20,361 nucleotides of DNA from a virus: the IMG/VR virus record IMGVR_UViG_3300044611_001939, positions 1 through 20,361 of that record; one strand, written 5' to 3'. The translations under genes were made by a program, and so were the position numbers. The notes beneath the pieces are model-generated. The model was not told the DNA's origin, made no database searches, and saw nothing but the letters and a program-made list of their open reading frames with translations. Shown here one piece after another: positions 7,038 through 14,038 of the stretch. Numbering within the stretch: the stretch's first letter is position 1; every line of letters starts with the position of its first letter.

Positions 7038-7712
7038 TTATGATGCGGGGTATTGATTGGGGGTGTAATCTATCATTAAACTTACTGTTATATCGTAAAA
7101 ATGTTTTCTCCAAGTGGCTGATGTTATCCACTTATAACGGATATCTTCATTTTTCTTTTTTTCAGCAATAATGTCATTTACGTCTCTACCAGTTTCTTCA
7201 CATTCCTTCATGAGCTCTGCAGTCACTGGATGTGTTTGAACCCCTTGTGGGGCTTCCTTTTTCACGACAAGAACTCTGTCGTTCTCTGGTCGATTCGTAA
7301 TATCAATATCGTACACCTTTATAATATTAAGAGGAAAAACGTCTTTGTTGTCTTCCCCAAAAACTAATTTTCTTACATTTGATCTAAATGCTTCATTGCA
7401 CAAAGATGACAACTCATTTGATAAGCTTATTCTCCATTGTTCAAAAGTATCAATATCTTCTTTTGTTGGATCTTCAGCAATAGTAAGATAGTGAAGAACT
7501 TTTTTACATTCTACGAGATCATCCGAGTCGAACTGGAACTGAGTATTCCATGGTTTTGTTGATCGCATCTTTCCGTCTTTGATGTGAAAATCAACGTTGA
7601 CTGCATCTTGAGAAAAGTTTGGATTAGAAATTGCGTTAAAAATCTCTTTAGCAACAGATTGCTTAAGTAATTCCGAAAAAAACTCTTGTAGCTTAACTGG
7701 AGTGTTGTTCAT
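7038..7712 (-). CDS. Unrecognised 224-aa phage protein
   Basis: I do not recognise this protein. It looks like a soluble, mixed alpha/beta globular protein with acidic patches (AEDPTKEDIDTFEQWR), a middle segment with repeated beta-like strands (VRKLVFGEDNKDVFPLNIIK, then VYDIDITNRPENDRVLVVKK) and a C-terminal ITSATWRKHFYDITVSLMID. There is no known catalytic motif, signal peptide or membrane helix. Its ATG (7712-7710, minus) overlaps the ATG of the rightward ATPase (7711-7713) within one CATG, so each gene's ribosome-binding region lies inside the other's coding sequence. Its own Shine-Dalgarno is weak (GAGA). It is followed by the 6962-6998 terminator, so it is probably a single-gene transcript. 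A partnership with the ATPase is possible but unsupported by sequence. Confidence 0.8.
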   Translation of the reverse strand: MNNTPVKLQEFFSELLKQSVAKEIFNAISNPNFSQDAVNVDFHIKDGKMRSTKPWNTQFQFDSDDLVECKKVLHYLTIAEDPTKEDIDTFEQWRISLSNELSSLCNEAFRSNVRKLVFGEDNKDVFPLNIIKVYDIDITNRPENDRVLVVKKEAPQGVQTHPVTAELMKECEETGRDVNDIIAEKKKNEDIRYKWITSATWRKHFYDITVSLMIDYTPNQYPAS

Positions 7713-8595
7713 GTATTATCTCAAAAGTATTGATTTTACAAATTTTTGTGGTTACAAAAAATTGTCTTTAGATTTCTTCAAAGACAACAAGCCTTTGCCT
7801 CTTACTGTATTTTTCGGACCAAATGGAACTGGAAAAAGTACTGTATTGAGTGGAATAAGAATGTTGTCAAATCCATATCAGTTTTTTGGAAGAGAGAATG
7901 ATATGTATTTTAGAAAAATGGTGTTTCACGAAGACTACGACCCCACATACTCTGGCTTTATTAAATCAGTCAGAGATCTTAACTTAACAGCTCACTTTAT
8001 TGATACAGAAAATAAAACATATAAAGTTATTTTAGATCAAAACGGAATTATAGAATCAGAGTTACCAAGATATAATTCAGATCAAGAGGGATGGAGTGTT
8101 TTTACTGATGCAGATCATCCTATGAATATGAACAAATTTCAAATTAGAAAAGAAGCTGCAGAAAAATTTCTTGAAATAGCTTCATACGTATACGGGTTAC
8201 CATTATCTTTAGGAAAAGAAATAACAACTTATGATCTTGAAGACAGTGCTACGTTTTATCAAGATTTAATCATTACAAAGAAAGAAGTTAAAGTACACTT
8301 CAAAAGAATGAGTGATGGAGAAAAGAAAATAGCAACTTTGCTCCGTCACATATGTAATGAATCAGTTTTAAATCCTAGTAATATATATCTTATTGACAAT
8401 GCAGAAATGCATATTTATTTCAAGAGACATCCAGGTTTAGTAAAAAGATTAATATCTTGTTTTCCTGATAAACAGTTCATAACTACTTCTCACAGTTCCA
8501 ATTTTATTAATGCAGTAAAGTCACATGTGGGAGAAGAAGCATTATTTGATTTAGAAAAAGTACACGGGTTCGACTCTGTTAGTTATGACATGTGA
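7711..8595 (+). CDS. ABC/SMC-like AAA ATPase domain protein
   Basis: This 294-residue protein is a single ATP-binding domain of the SMC/RecF/OLD-type ABC ATPase class. Visible motifs are Walker A GPNGTGKST (residues 36-44), a signature-like MSDGEKK (200-206), a Walker B strand IYLIDNAEMH (225-234) and a switch histidine in TTSHSS (His261). At 294 residues it has no room for a TOPRIM nuclease domain or long coiled-coil arms. The residue after the Walker B Asp is Asn230, where active family members normally have Glu, although Glu232 follows. I start it at ATG 7711, with GGAG 8 bp upstream; a GTG at 7702 would add three residues and lacks a ribosome-binding site. It is the only enzyme-like gene in the window. 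The substrate is unknown; DNA repair, defence or defence-counteracting roles are all possible. Confidence 0.88.
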   Translation: MYYLKSIDFTNFCGYKKLSLDFFKDNKPLPLTVFFGPNGTGKSTVLSGIRMLSNPYQFFGRENDMYFRKMVFHEDYDPTYSGFIKSVRDLNLTAHFIDTENKTYKVILDQNGIIESELPRYNSDQEGWSVFTDADHPMNMNKFQIRKEAAEKFLEIASYVYGLPLSLGKEITTYDLEDSATFYQDLIITKKEVKVHFKRMSDGEKKIATLLRHICNESVLNPSNIYLIDNAEMHIYFKRHPGLVKRLISCFPDKQFITTSHSSNFINAVKSHVGEEALFDLEKVHGFDSVSYDM

Positions 8596-8742
8596 ACTTT
8601 CTACCACTGAACCCGAAGGGTTCTGTGCCGAGGGGCGAAGCCCCGAGGAATAATTAAAGTCAATGTCGCTTCGCTCCATTTGTCGATGTCACTCCAAAGT
8701 CGTGACATCGAACAGTAATTGATTGTATGTGCTTGGGTTTGT

Positions 8743-8755
8743 AATCCGTTTCTGT
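8743..8755 (+). repeat. Direct repeat copy 1, AATCCGTTTCTGT
   Basis: The 13-base sequence AATCCGTTTCTGT occurs here and again at 8852-8864, 109 bp apart in the same orientation, both inside the structured intergenic region. Each copy lies next to a hairpin arm. Confidence 0.85.
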
Positions 8756-8851
8756 TCCCTGTGAAACAGGGAGATAGCCCCAGGTCAATCGCCACTTTAT
8801 AATAATTCTGAAACTCTTTCATATAAAGGACACTCTCCCATCTGTTTTCAG

Positions 8852-8864
8852 AATCCGTTTCTGT
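8852..8864 (+). repeat. Direct repeat copy 2, AATCCGTTTCTGT
   Basis: Second copy of the 13-base direct repeat at 8743-8755. Its first three bases are the end of the TTTCAGAAT stem arm, and it ends 13 bp before the extended -10 promoter candidate. Confidence 0.85.
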
Positions 8865-8877
8865 AATTATTGTTTAA

Positions 8878-8886
8878 TGTTATAAT
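8878..8886 (+). promoter_or_regulatory. Extended -10 promoter candidate for the fibre operon leader
   Basis: TGTTATAAT is a perfect extended -10 element (TG-N-TATAAT); the hexamer 17 bp upstream (TTTCTG) is a poor -35. A start near 8893 would place the structured 8918-9117 domain in a leader of about 270 nt ahead of the first fibre-cluster gene at 9165. The same TGN-TATAAT pattern is present at 1947-1955. Activity is inferred. Confidence 0.5.
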
Positions 8887-8917
8887 GATATTTTTGTATA
8901 AATTATTTGCAACAACG

Positions 8918-9117
8918 GTTAGTTGCCAGCAAGTTTTTACAGAACTTAATTTCGCTGTCCAATAGTTGAGTCAGTTCCGGTTCGACCTTGACGACCCTTC
9001 CACCGCATTTGGAAATGCGCTACCAGAGTTGTTTGGGACTGGTTACCGCTGGCCAATTGAACTCTGTGCCAACTAACGACTAAATTTTTGTAGTAATGCT
9101 GTAACAAAACTACAAAA
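8918..9117 (+). ncRNA. Candidate structured RNA or leader, multibranch 3' domain
   Basis: GTTAGTTG (8918-8925) pairs perfectly with CAACTAAC (9070-9077), and directly inside it GCCAGC (8925-8930) pairs with GCTGGC (9048-9053), closing a large loop. Within the loop are AAGTT/AACTT (8931-8935/8943-8947), GTCA/TGAC around a GGTTCGACC turn (8970-8992), the near-perfect hairpin CGCATTTGGAAATGCG (9004-9019) and ACCAG/CTGGT (9022-9026/9039-9043). A further 8-bp stem TTTTGTAG/CTACAAAA (9086-9093/9110-9117) follows. The arrangement looks like a folded multihelix junction. It may be a free-standing RNA, the 3' half of a longer RNA that starts near 8609, or the 5' leader of the 9165 operon. No known riboswitch or intron core was recognised. 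Confidence 0.5.
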
Positions 9118-9164
9118 TCTATATCGGCACAAAGACAAAATAAACTTTTTTAGTAATTAATCTT

Positions 9165-9353
9165 ATGAGTTTATCCCTTTTTCCAAATGTTGTAAATAAA
9201 AAACTTTTTGTACAAGATACGGCTCCTGACTATGCTACTGCTGGTGATCAATGGTTTAATACCTTGAAAGGAATTTTACTTATATTTGTAAGAGACGACA
9301 AGGGTGTCGGTTATTGGATCGAAACTGGCTCATCTGTCAGTGATGGAGGTTAA
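9165..9353 (+). CDS. Small fibre-cluster protein with a GD-x-W-x-NT module
   Basis: This 62-residue protein is essentially one module: TAPDYATAGDQWFNTLKG, then a strand and GYWIETGSSVS. The pattern [ST]-x-P...GD-x-W-[FLY]-NT...W also occurs in the next gene (GDRWLNT) and twice in the 705-aa protein (GDRWYNT, GDKWFNT), so it belongs to the same adhesin system. I recall such short modules in cyanophage-type fibre and baseplate-appendage proteins. It is the first gene after the structured intergenic region, and no Shine-Dalgarno is visible before its ATG, while the next gene has a strong one. It ends with GG, two bases before the next start. It may be a small fibre adaptor; the exact role is unknown. 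Confidence 0.72.
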   Translation: MSLSLFPNVVNKKLFVQDTAPDYATAGDQWFNTLKGILLIFVRDDKGVGYWIETGSSVSDGG

Positions 9354-9355
9354 TC

Positions 9356-9643
9356 ATGTTTCAATTCCCCAATCCCTCAGAAACTACAAGCTTTTTTATA
9401 AATGGCAAGGAATGGAGATGGGTTGGTTCTTATTGGGAATTAGTCAAAACAGCAGTGAGTGGTGGCGGTATTTCTTTTTATCAACAGGATGATGCACCTA
9501 TTGAAGCTAAATTAGGAGATAGGTGGTTAAACACTCAGAATCTTACTGAATATATTTATGTTCAAATGTCTGCAAATCCAGACGTGTTTCAATGGATGGA
9601 TTTAACTGGAGATTATCCCGGAGATACTTTTGTTGGAGATTAA
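9356..9643 (+). CDS. Small fibre-cluster protein with FNG-W and GD-x-W-x-NT modules
   Basis: This 95-residue protein joins two modules found elsewhere in the cluster. Residues 1-28 (FPNPSETTSFFINGKEWRW) match the N-termini of the proteins at 9648 and 13024 (FPSNP...FNGKKW and FPTSP...FNGRTW). Residues about 42-80 (DDAPIEAKLGDRWLNTQNL) match the GD-x-W-x-NT module. The start is well placed: GGAGG lies 6 bp before the ATG and the previous TAA is two bases upstream, so the two genes are translated together. It ends in an acidic GDTFVGD tail. Both modules are probably small beta-rich domains that bind other fibre subunits or surface ligands (inference). No signal peptide, as expected for a phage structural protein. 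Confidence 0.78.
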   Translation: MFQFPNPSETTSFFINGKEWRWVGSYWELVKTAVSGGGISFYQQDDAPIEAKLGDRWLNTQNLTEYIYVQMSANPDVFQWMDLTGDYPGDTFVGD

Positions 9644-9647
9644 ATAA

Positions 9648-11765
9648 ATGGCAGTAAAACCTTTAGGCTTTCCAAGCAATCCAACTGATGGTCAGCAGTA
9701 TACATTCAATGGTAAAAAATGGATGTACAATTCTGACATTCCAGGATGGGAAGCTCTTCAGGTTACTGATGTTAAAACAATTAAGAAAGATACCACAAGT
9801 AGTCAAGTACTGTTTGGCAATGACGATACTATTGGAAGTTCGGCTTTTACATTAGGTGATAACATCACCATGAATGCTGTAACTAAAACAATATCAGTAG
9901 CTGATGGTGCTGGTAGTGGTCTTGATGCTGACTTTTTACACTCAGTAAGTGGAAGTCGATTCACTGAAAATTTGAAGTCAGGTATTTTGTATGGCGGATC
10001 ACTTTCCGTTAATACATCTAATAATGCAAAGTTTGATGTTGCCGCTGGTTCAGGGATAATAGTGTCAACTACTGGAGGTGGATACGGATCAACTGCAAGT
10101 CCATCCACTACAATTACTACAATTACTTGGTCTGCTCAGTCTTCAATAACAGTAAGCAATATAGGATCATATGACACTACTTGGATTTATGTTGATGAAG
10201 ACGGAATTGTTCAACAACAAAACGGTGCATTTACTGATGAAAATTATAAACAGTATATAATACTTGGAGCACTCGTTCATCCAAATAGGACAACGATAGC
10301 ATTTGTTTCAAATCTTCCTACCGTTGTATATAATACATTAAATCAGTATGATGAATTTATAAGAAAACTTGGTCCAGCAAAAATATCTGGTCACAGAATT
10401 TCTGCAAATGGTTCAAATCTTTTACTTGATAGAAGTTCTGGAGTTTCTTATATTATAGGCGGAAATTACGTTACAGATTCTTCTCATCCAAATGTTGTTA
10501 GTGATGCAGGGACTACTGCTGCAACAATTTATAGAATGTATTCTGACGGTGCTGGTGGCTACACGACTGTGTCAAATACAGCAATTGATCCAAATTCATA
10601 TGATAATGATTCTGGAACTTTGCAATCTGTGAGTTCTTCAGAATGGACAATACAGAGAGTTTATTATTTTCCAAAGAAAACAAACACACTTGCGATATAT
10701 TATGGAAAAGTAAAATACAATTCTCTTGCAGAGGCCCTATCTGGAGTTGCAAATGAAGTGTGGACTGAATCTAATAACACAAAAGACAAAACTATATTTT
10801 GCGCGTATCTTATAGTTAAAGGAAACGCTTCTCAGCTAAACAACAGTTCAGATGCAAAAATAATTCAAGGAAGTATATTTAGAGAAATCGTTTCATCTGG
10901 TAGTGGTGGTGGCGGTGCCGTAGAGTACATATCAGATCTTCTTGATGTTCAAACTTCTGCTCCAGTTATTGGAGAAGCTCTTATTTGGAACGGTTCAAAT
11001 TGGGTAAATCAGCGTGCTATAACTTATATATCAGAGCTTGACGATGTGCAAACATCGTCTCCTACAAATGGACAGTTTCTTGTATGGAACGGTTCTAATT
11101 GGACAAATCAATCTCTCACCGGAAAAATATCTTATGTATCATCTCCCACTGCTCCAAGTACTACTTTATACAACGCAGGAGATAGATGGTATAATACAAC
11201 TACTGGTATTGAATATACATTAATAGATGATGGCAGTGATCTTTTTTGGGTCAATATATATTTGAGTCCAAATGAAGACTACATTATGAGTGAACTCACT
11301 ACTTTTATGAAGTACGTCAGTTCTAGTTCTACTCCAAGCGTTGCTTCTTATAAGGCTGGAGACAAATGGTTTAATACTTCTACCGGTGTTGAATATACGC
11401 TTGTAGATGATGGTAGTGACAAGCAGTGGGTAAACTTAAATACAAATTTTATTGCACACGTTCATCCGATCTATGAGATTACTTTTCCAACATCAACAGT
11501 TGCTTCATCTACATACTCCGTTCAAGATACAGATTATTATGTTGGAGTAAATTACGCTGGAATTGTGACTATAACACTTCCATCAGGATCTGCTGGTAAA
11601 ATATTTGTAATCAAAGATGAATCTGGAAATGCAAGTTATTTAAATCGTTACATAAAAATACAAGGATCTGGTGGTCAATTAGTAGACGGAAGTGCGTATG
11701 CTATTCTTAATATTAATTATGGATCTTTAACTTTGATTTATAGAAATGGCTGGAGAATCATATGA
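9648..11765 (+). CDS. Modular tail fibre/adhesin protein, 705 aa
   Basis: This is a multi-module phage adhesin. It opens with FPSNPTDGQQYTFNGKKW (residues 8-25). A long beta-rich region (about 100-400) resembles tail appendage proteins, with KQYIILGALVHPNRTTIAFV and a stretch ending in IIQGSIFRE. After a Gly-rich hinge come two tandem modules with DVQTS and WNGSNW (about 424-490), then two tandem GD-[RK]-W-[YF]-NT modules with EYTL[IV]DDGSD (about 496-615). The C-terminal 100 residues (VTITLPSGSAGKIFVIKDES) are a common phage fibre end domain. GGAG lies 9 bp before the start, and the stop overlaps the next start as ATGA. It probably forms a trimeric fibre or baseplate appendage for host contact. 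The modules recur in genes on both sides. Confidence 0.85.
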   Translation: MAVKPLGFPSNPTDGQQYTFNGKKWMYNSDIPGWEALQVTDVKTIKKDTTSSQVLFGNDDTIGSSAFTLGDNITMNAVTKTISVADGAGSGLDADFLHSVSGSRFTENLKSGILYGGSLSVNTSNNAKFDVAAGSGIIVSTTGGGYGSTASPSTTITTITWSAQSSITVSNIGSYDTTWIYVDEDGIVQQQNGAFTDENYKQYIILGALVHPNRTTIAFVSNLPTVVYNTLNQYDEFIRKLGPAKISGHRISANGSNLLLDRSSGVSYIIGGNYVTDSSHPNVVSDAGTTAATIYRMYSDGAGGYTTVSNTAIDPNSYDNDSGTLQSVSSSEWTIQRVYYFPKKTNTLAIYYGKVKYNSLAEALSGVANEVWTESNNTKDKTIFCAYLIVKGNASQLNNSSDAKIIQGSIFREIVSSGSGGGGAVEYISDLLDVQTSAPVIGEALIWNGSNWVNQRAITYISELDDVQTSSPTNGQFLVWNGSNWTNQSLTGKISYVSSPTAPSTTLYNAGDRWYNTTTGIEYTLIDDGSDLFWVNIYLSPNEDYIMSELTTFMKYVSSSSTPSVASYKAGDKWFNTSTGVEYTLVDDGSDKQWVNLNTNFIAHVHPIYEITFPTSTVASSTYSVQDTDYYVGVNYAGIVTITLPSGSAGKIFVIKDESGNASYLNRYIKIQGSGGQLVDGSAYAILNINYGSLTLIYRNGWRII

Positions 11766-12982
11766 GTTTTTTATTCAACAATAGAGTTAGTTTTAATGGA
11801 GATGCAGTTGATGGATTTGGTAGATTAAAAGTCAGCCAGCCTTTTACTTTATTCGATTCTCAACATCGTTATCAGGAAAATGATAAATGGAACACTTTTA
11901 CTACTACTGGAGGTTCTACTTTATTTAAGTTAAATGAAAGTGCTTTAGATCTTATTGTGAATACAGTTTCAGGAGCAAAAGTCTATAGAGAAACAAACAG
12001 AGTTTTTCCATATCAACCTGGAAAGTCATTACTTGTTCTTAGCACATTTGTTCTGGCGAGTGGTCAATCAAATTTGCGTCAAAGAGTTGGTTATTTTGGA
12101 ACACAAAATGGTGTATATTTAGAACAATATAATGGAATCAATTATCTTGTTCTTAGAACTTATGTAAGTGGGGCAGTTGATGACTCAACGTACAAAATTG
12201 CTCAAGCTGACTGGAATGGTGATAAATTTGATGGTAGTGGACCTAGTGGTAGAACTATAGATTTTACAAAAGCAAACATACTTTGGTGTGATATTGAATG
12301 GCTTGGTGTCGGTGATGTTCGTTGTGGTTTTTACGTAGATGGTAGACCAGTAATAGCTCACACTTTTCATAATGACAATCAAAATACAACTACATACATG
12401 ACCACTGCTTCTCTTCCACTTAGAATGGAAATTGAGAATTTAGGTCCCACTTCAGTTTCTTCTACTGCAAAACAAATCTGCAATAGTGTAATGTCTGAGG
12501 CAGGATTTGAGGGATTTGCTCGTCGCTATAATGTAAGTAAGAGTGGTTCTACATTTACAACTTTGACATCTGCCGGATATCAGTATCCTGCCATATCTTT
12601 GAGGATGAATTCTAGCAGACTCGATTCTGTTATTATTCCTTCTAATATAAGTGCTGTGCTTGATGAACAAGCTTCTAATAAGCCTGATGTGGTTCAATAT
12701 AGAATATTATTAAATGCAACAATTTCTGGAGGTAGTTGGACAACTCACTATAATGGAAATGTTGACTACAATATAACGGCGTCATCTGTTACTGGAGGAA
12801 CTGATATTATTGGAGGTTATATTAGTAGTAGTGGATCTTTAGATATTTCTCAAATTAATGATTTTAATTTTCAGCTTGGCAGAACTATGACAGGAGGAAG
12901 TGATACGTTTACTTTAACATTTACTGCAGTTAATTCTGGTGCTCAAATTTTATCAGATATGTCTTGGTTTGAAATAATTTAA
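11762..12982 (+). CDS. Virion structural protein of the GRLKVSQPFTLFDS family
   Basis: This 406-residue protein belongs to a family I recall from cyanophage-type T4-like myoviruses. Its marks are DGFGRLKVSQPFTLFDSQ near the N-terminus (about residues 18-35), RVFPYQPGKSLLVLSTFV (about 81-98), LRQRVGYFGTQNGVYLE, then ILWCDIEWLGVGDVRCGFYV and TTTYMTTASLPLRMEIEN. It is beta-rich, with a C-terminal region resembling a carbohydrate-binding or fibre-tip fold (ends LSDMSWFEII). I believe members are virion structural proteins, probably tail-fibre or baseplate associated; the biochemical role is not known to me. It is coupled to the upstream fibre gene by ATGA, with GGAG 6 bp before the start. It is near full family length and shows no break. 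Confidence 0.85.
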   Translation: MSFLFNNRVSFNGDAVDGFGRLKVSQPFTLFDSQHRYQENDKWNTFTTTGGSTLFKLNESALDLIVNTVSGAKVYRETNRVFPYQPGKSLLVLSTFVLASGQSNLRQRVGYFGTQNGVYLEQYNGINYLVLRTYVSGAVDDSTYKIAQADWNGDKFDGSGPSGRTIDFTKANILWCDIEWLGVGDVRCGFYVDGRPVIAHTFHNDNQNTTTYMTTASLPLRMEIENLGPTSVSSTAKQICNSVMSEAGFEGFARRYNVSKSGSTFTTLTSAGYQYPAISLRMNSSRLDSVIIPSNISAVLDEQASNKPDVVQYRILLNATISGGSWTTHYNGNVDYNITASSVTGGTDIIGGYISSSGSLDISQINDFNFQLGRTMTGGSDTFTLTFTAVNSGAQILSDMSWFEII

Positions 12983-13023
12983 AAATAGGATTTTGATATA
13001 TTTTATTATAATTATTAATTAAT
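12983..13023 (+). promoter_or_regulatory. AT-rich gap with TATAAT, possible fibre-gene promoter
   Basis: The 41-bp gap before the 13024 gene is almost pure A/T and holds TATAAT at 13007-13012. No -35 is visible at the right spacing and no Shine-Dalgarno precedes the ATG at 13024. It may be a late-type promoter lacking a -35, or simply an AT-rich spacer. Confidence 0.25.
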
Positions 13024-14034
13024 ATGCCAACAATCAATTTTCCAACATCGCCGTATTCTGGACAATCTTATAATTTTAATGGCAGAACTTGGTACTGGAA
13101 TGGTTACGCCTGGGATGTTTCTACATCAACTTCTGGTGGCGGAAGTGGCACTGCTGTTCAGTATCTTGACCAATTGGCTGATGTGACAATATATGATCCT
13201 TATGTTGGTCAGGCGCTTATATTCAATGGTAATGAGTGGGTCAATGATTATGTGGATGTTCCTGCGGATGCTGTTTGGGAGAATGCCGCCACTACAACGG
13301 CCACTGATATTAATGGAGTTCCAGCTGGTACTTCGTTAGCTGGATTAACCCCCATTCAAGTGCTAGAAGAAATATTATACGCATATCAGCCTGTGACTTT
13401 AAGTGCTTTCTCTATTGGATTGTCATCTACTTTTGAAATCGGGCAAACTGCTGGTGGTGGATCTGCAACTGCAACTTGGTCTGCAACAAATAGTTCAAAT
13501 ATTGTTGCAAATGGAATGAGTATCACCTATTCAGGAGTTTCTTCAGGTACTCTTGTTACTGGGCAACCGTATTCGGCTGGATCAGGATTATCAATAGCTC
13601 ATCCTTCATATTCTAGCTCAACAGTTGGTGCTACTTTAACCTTTACTCTTAATGCAGATCAGGAGCAGGGTGCTGATGCCACGCGCACAACATCTTCTAG
13701 ATGGTGGAGTAGAATGCACTACGGAAAATCAACAAACGCATCGCTAACCACATTTATGGGTGGCACTTTATCTGGCGGTAGTAATTCTTTAATATCAAGC
13801 GCTTCTTTCCCGTCTTCATCTTTGAGTTTCAGTGCTGTTAATGGTTACGTTTATATTTTTGTTCATAATAATTATTCTATTACTTCATTTGCAATTGGTG
13901 CTACTGATGTTTCAAGTACATTTTCCATGGTTGGTACTCAAAGTATTACAAATGCCTACGGTGCAACAGCAACCTATAAGGTGTATAGATCAAACAATCA
14001 ATTAAACGGAGATTTTACGCTAAGCGTATCATAA
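13024..14034 (+). CDS. Tail fibre/adhesin protein with FNG-W and DV-x-GNEW modules
   Basis: This 336-residue protein begins FPTSPYSGQSYNFNGRTW (residues 5-22), matching the starts of the 9356 and 9648 proteins. After a GGGSGT hinge it has YLDQLADVTIYD and QALIFNGNEWVND (about 48-78), one diverged copy of the DVQTS...WNGSNW module of the 705-aa protein. Then comes a segment I recall from myovirus fibre proteins, TPIQVLEEILYAYQPVTLSA, followed by a beta-rich domain with TATWSATNSSNI and a Trp/Arg patch SSRWWSRMHYG. The C-terminal part (about 250-336) looks like an Ig-like or lectin-like beta fold. It lies 41 bp after the previous gene without a clear Shine-Dalgarno and is followed after 4 bp by the next gene. 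Role: probable adhesin subunit. Confidence 0.8.
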   Translation: MPTINFPTSPYSGQSYNFNGRTWYWNGYAWDVSTSTSGGGSGTAVQYLDQLADVTIYDPYVGQALIFNGNEWVNDYVDVPADAVWENAATTTATDINGVPAGTSLAGLTPIQVLEEILYAYQPVTLSAFSIGLSSTFEIGQTAGGGSATATWSATNSSNIVANGMSITYSGVSSGTLVTGQPYSAGSGLSIAHPSYSSSTVGATLTFTLNADQEQGADATRTTSSRWWSRMHYGKSTNASLTTFMGGTLSGGSNSLISSASFPSSSLSFSAVNGYVYIFVHNNYSITSFAIGATDVSSTFSMVGTQSITNAYGATATYKVYRSNNQLNGDFTLSVS

Positions 14035-14038
14035 AAGT

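Larger units (their letters stand above)
8609..8864 (+). ncRNA. Candidate structured RNA, 5' hairpin cluster
   Basis: No convincing protein gene occupies this part of the 569-bp gap, but inverted repeats are dense. GAACCC-GAA-GGGTTC lies at 8609-8623 and GGGGC-GAA-GCCCC at 8632-8644. A 9-bp stem TCGATGTCA/TGACATCGA (8683-8691/8703-8711) has an 11-nt loop. CTTGGG/CCCAGG (8732-8737/8779-8784) encloses TCCCTGT-GAA-ACAGGGA (8756-8772). A 9-bp stem ATTCTGAAA/TTTCAGAAT spans 8805-8813/8846-8854. Three hairpins share a GAA triloop. A G-U pair in the CTTGGG stem favours the plus strand. Structure is seen directly; that it is an expressed RNA is inferred. I cannot assign an RNA family. Confidence 0.42.

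Noticed and set aside
6928-7131. 67-codon leftward open frame across the 6962-6998 hairpin
   Set aside because: It runs through a terminator and overlaps two well-supported genes; its residues include the hairpin arms read as protein.
8601-8822. A 73-codon leftward open frame (MKEFQNYYK...) inside the structured gap
   Set aside because: It lies wholly across strong inverted repeats, its protein reads like translated stem arms (IIPRGFAPRHRTLR), it resembles no family I know and it opposes both flanking genes. RNA structure explains the sequence better, though a real small gene is not excluded.
8969-9077. tRNA-like pieces (GGTTCGACC on plus; GTTCAATTGG and CTGGTAGCGC on minus)
   Set aside because: I could not build an acceptor stem, a 7-nt anticodon loop on a 5-bp stem and a T arm in the right order on either strand.
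8596-9164. Group I intron or tmRNA
   Set aside because: A GACTA string near 9078 suggested P7 of a group I intron, but the partner is far too close and no split gene flanks it. A TTCCGGTTCGAC string recalls the tmRNA 5' end, but there is no matching 3' end or tag frame.
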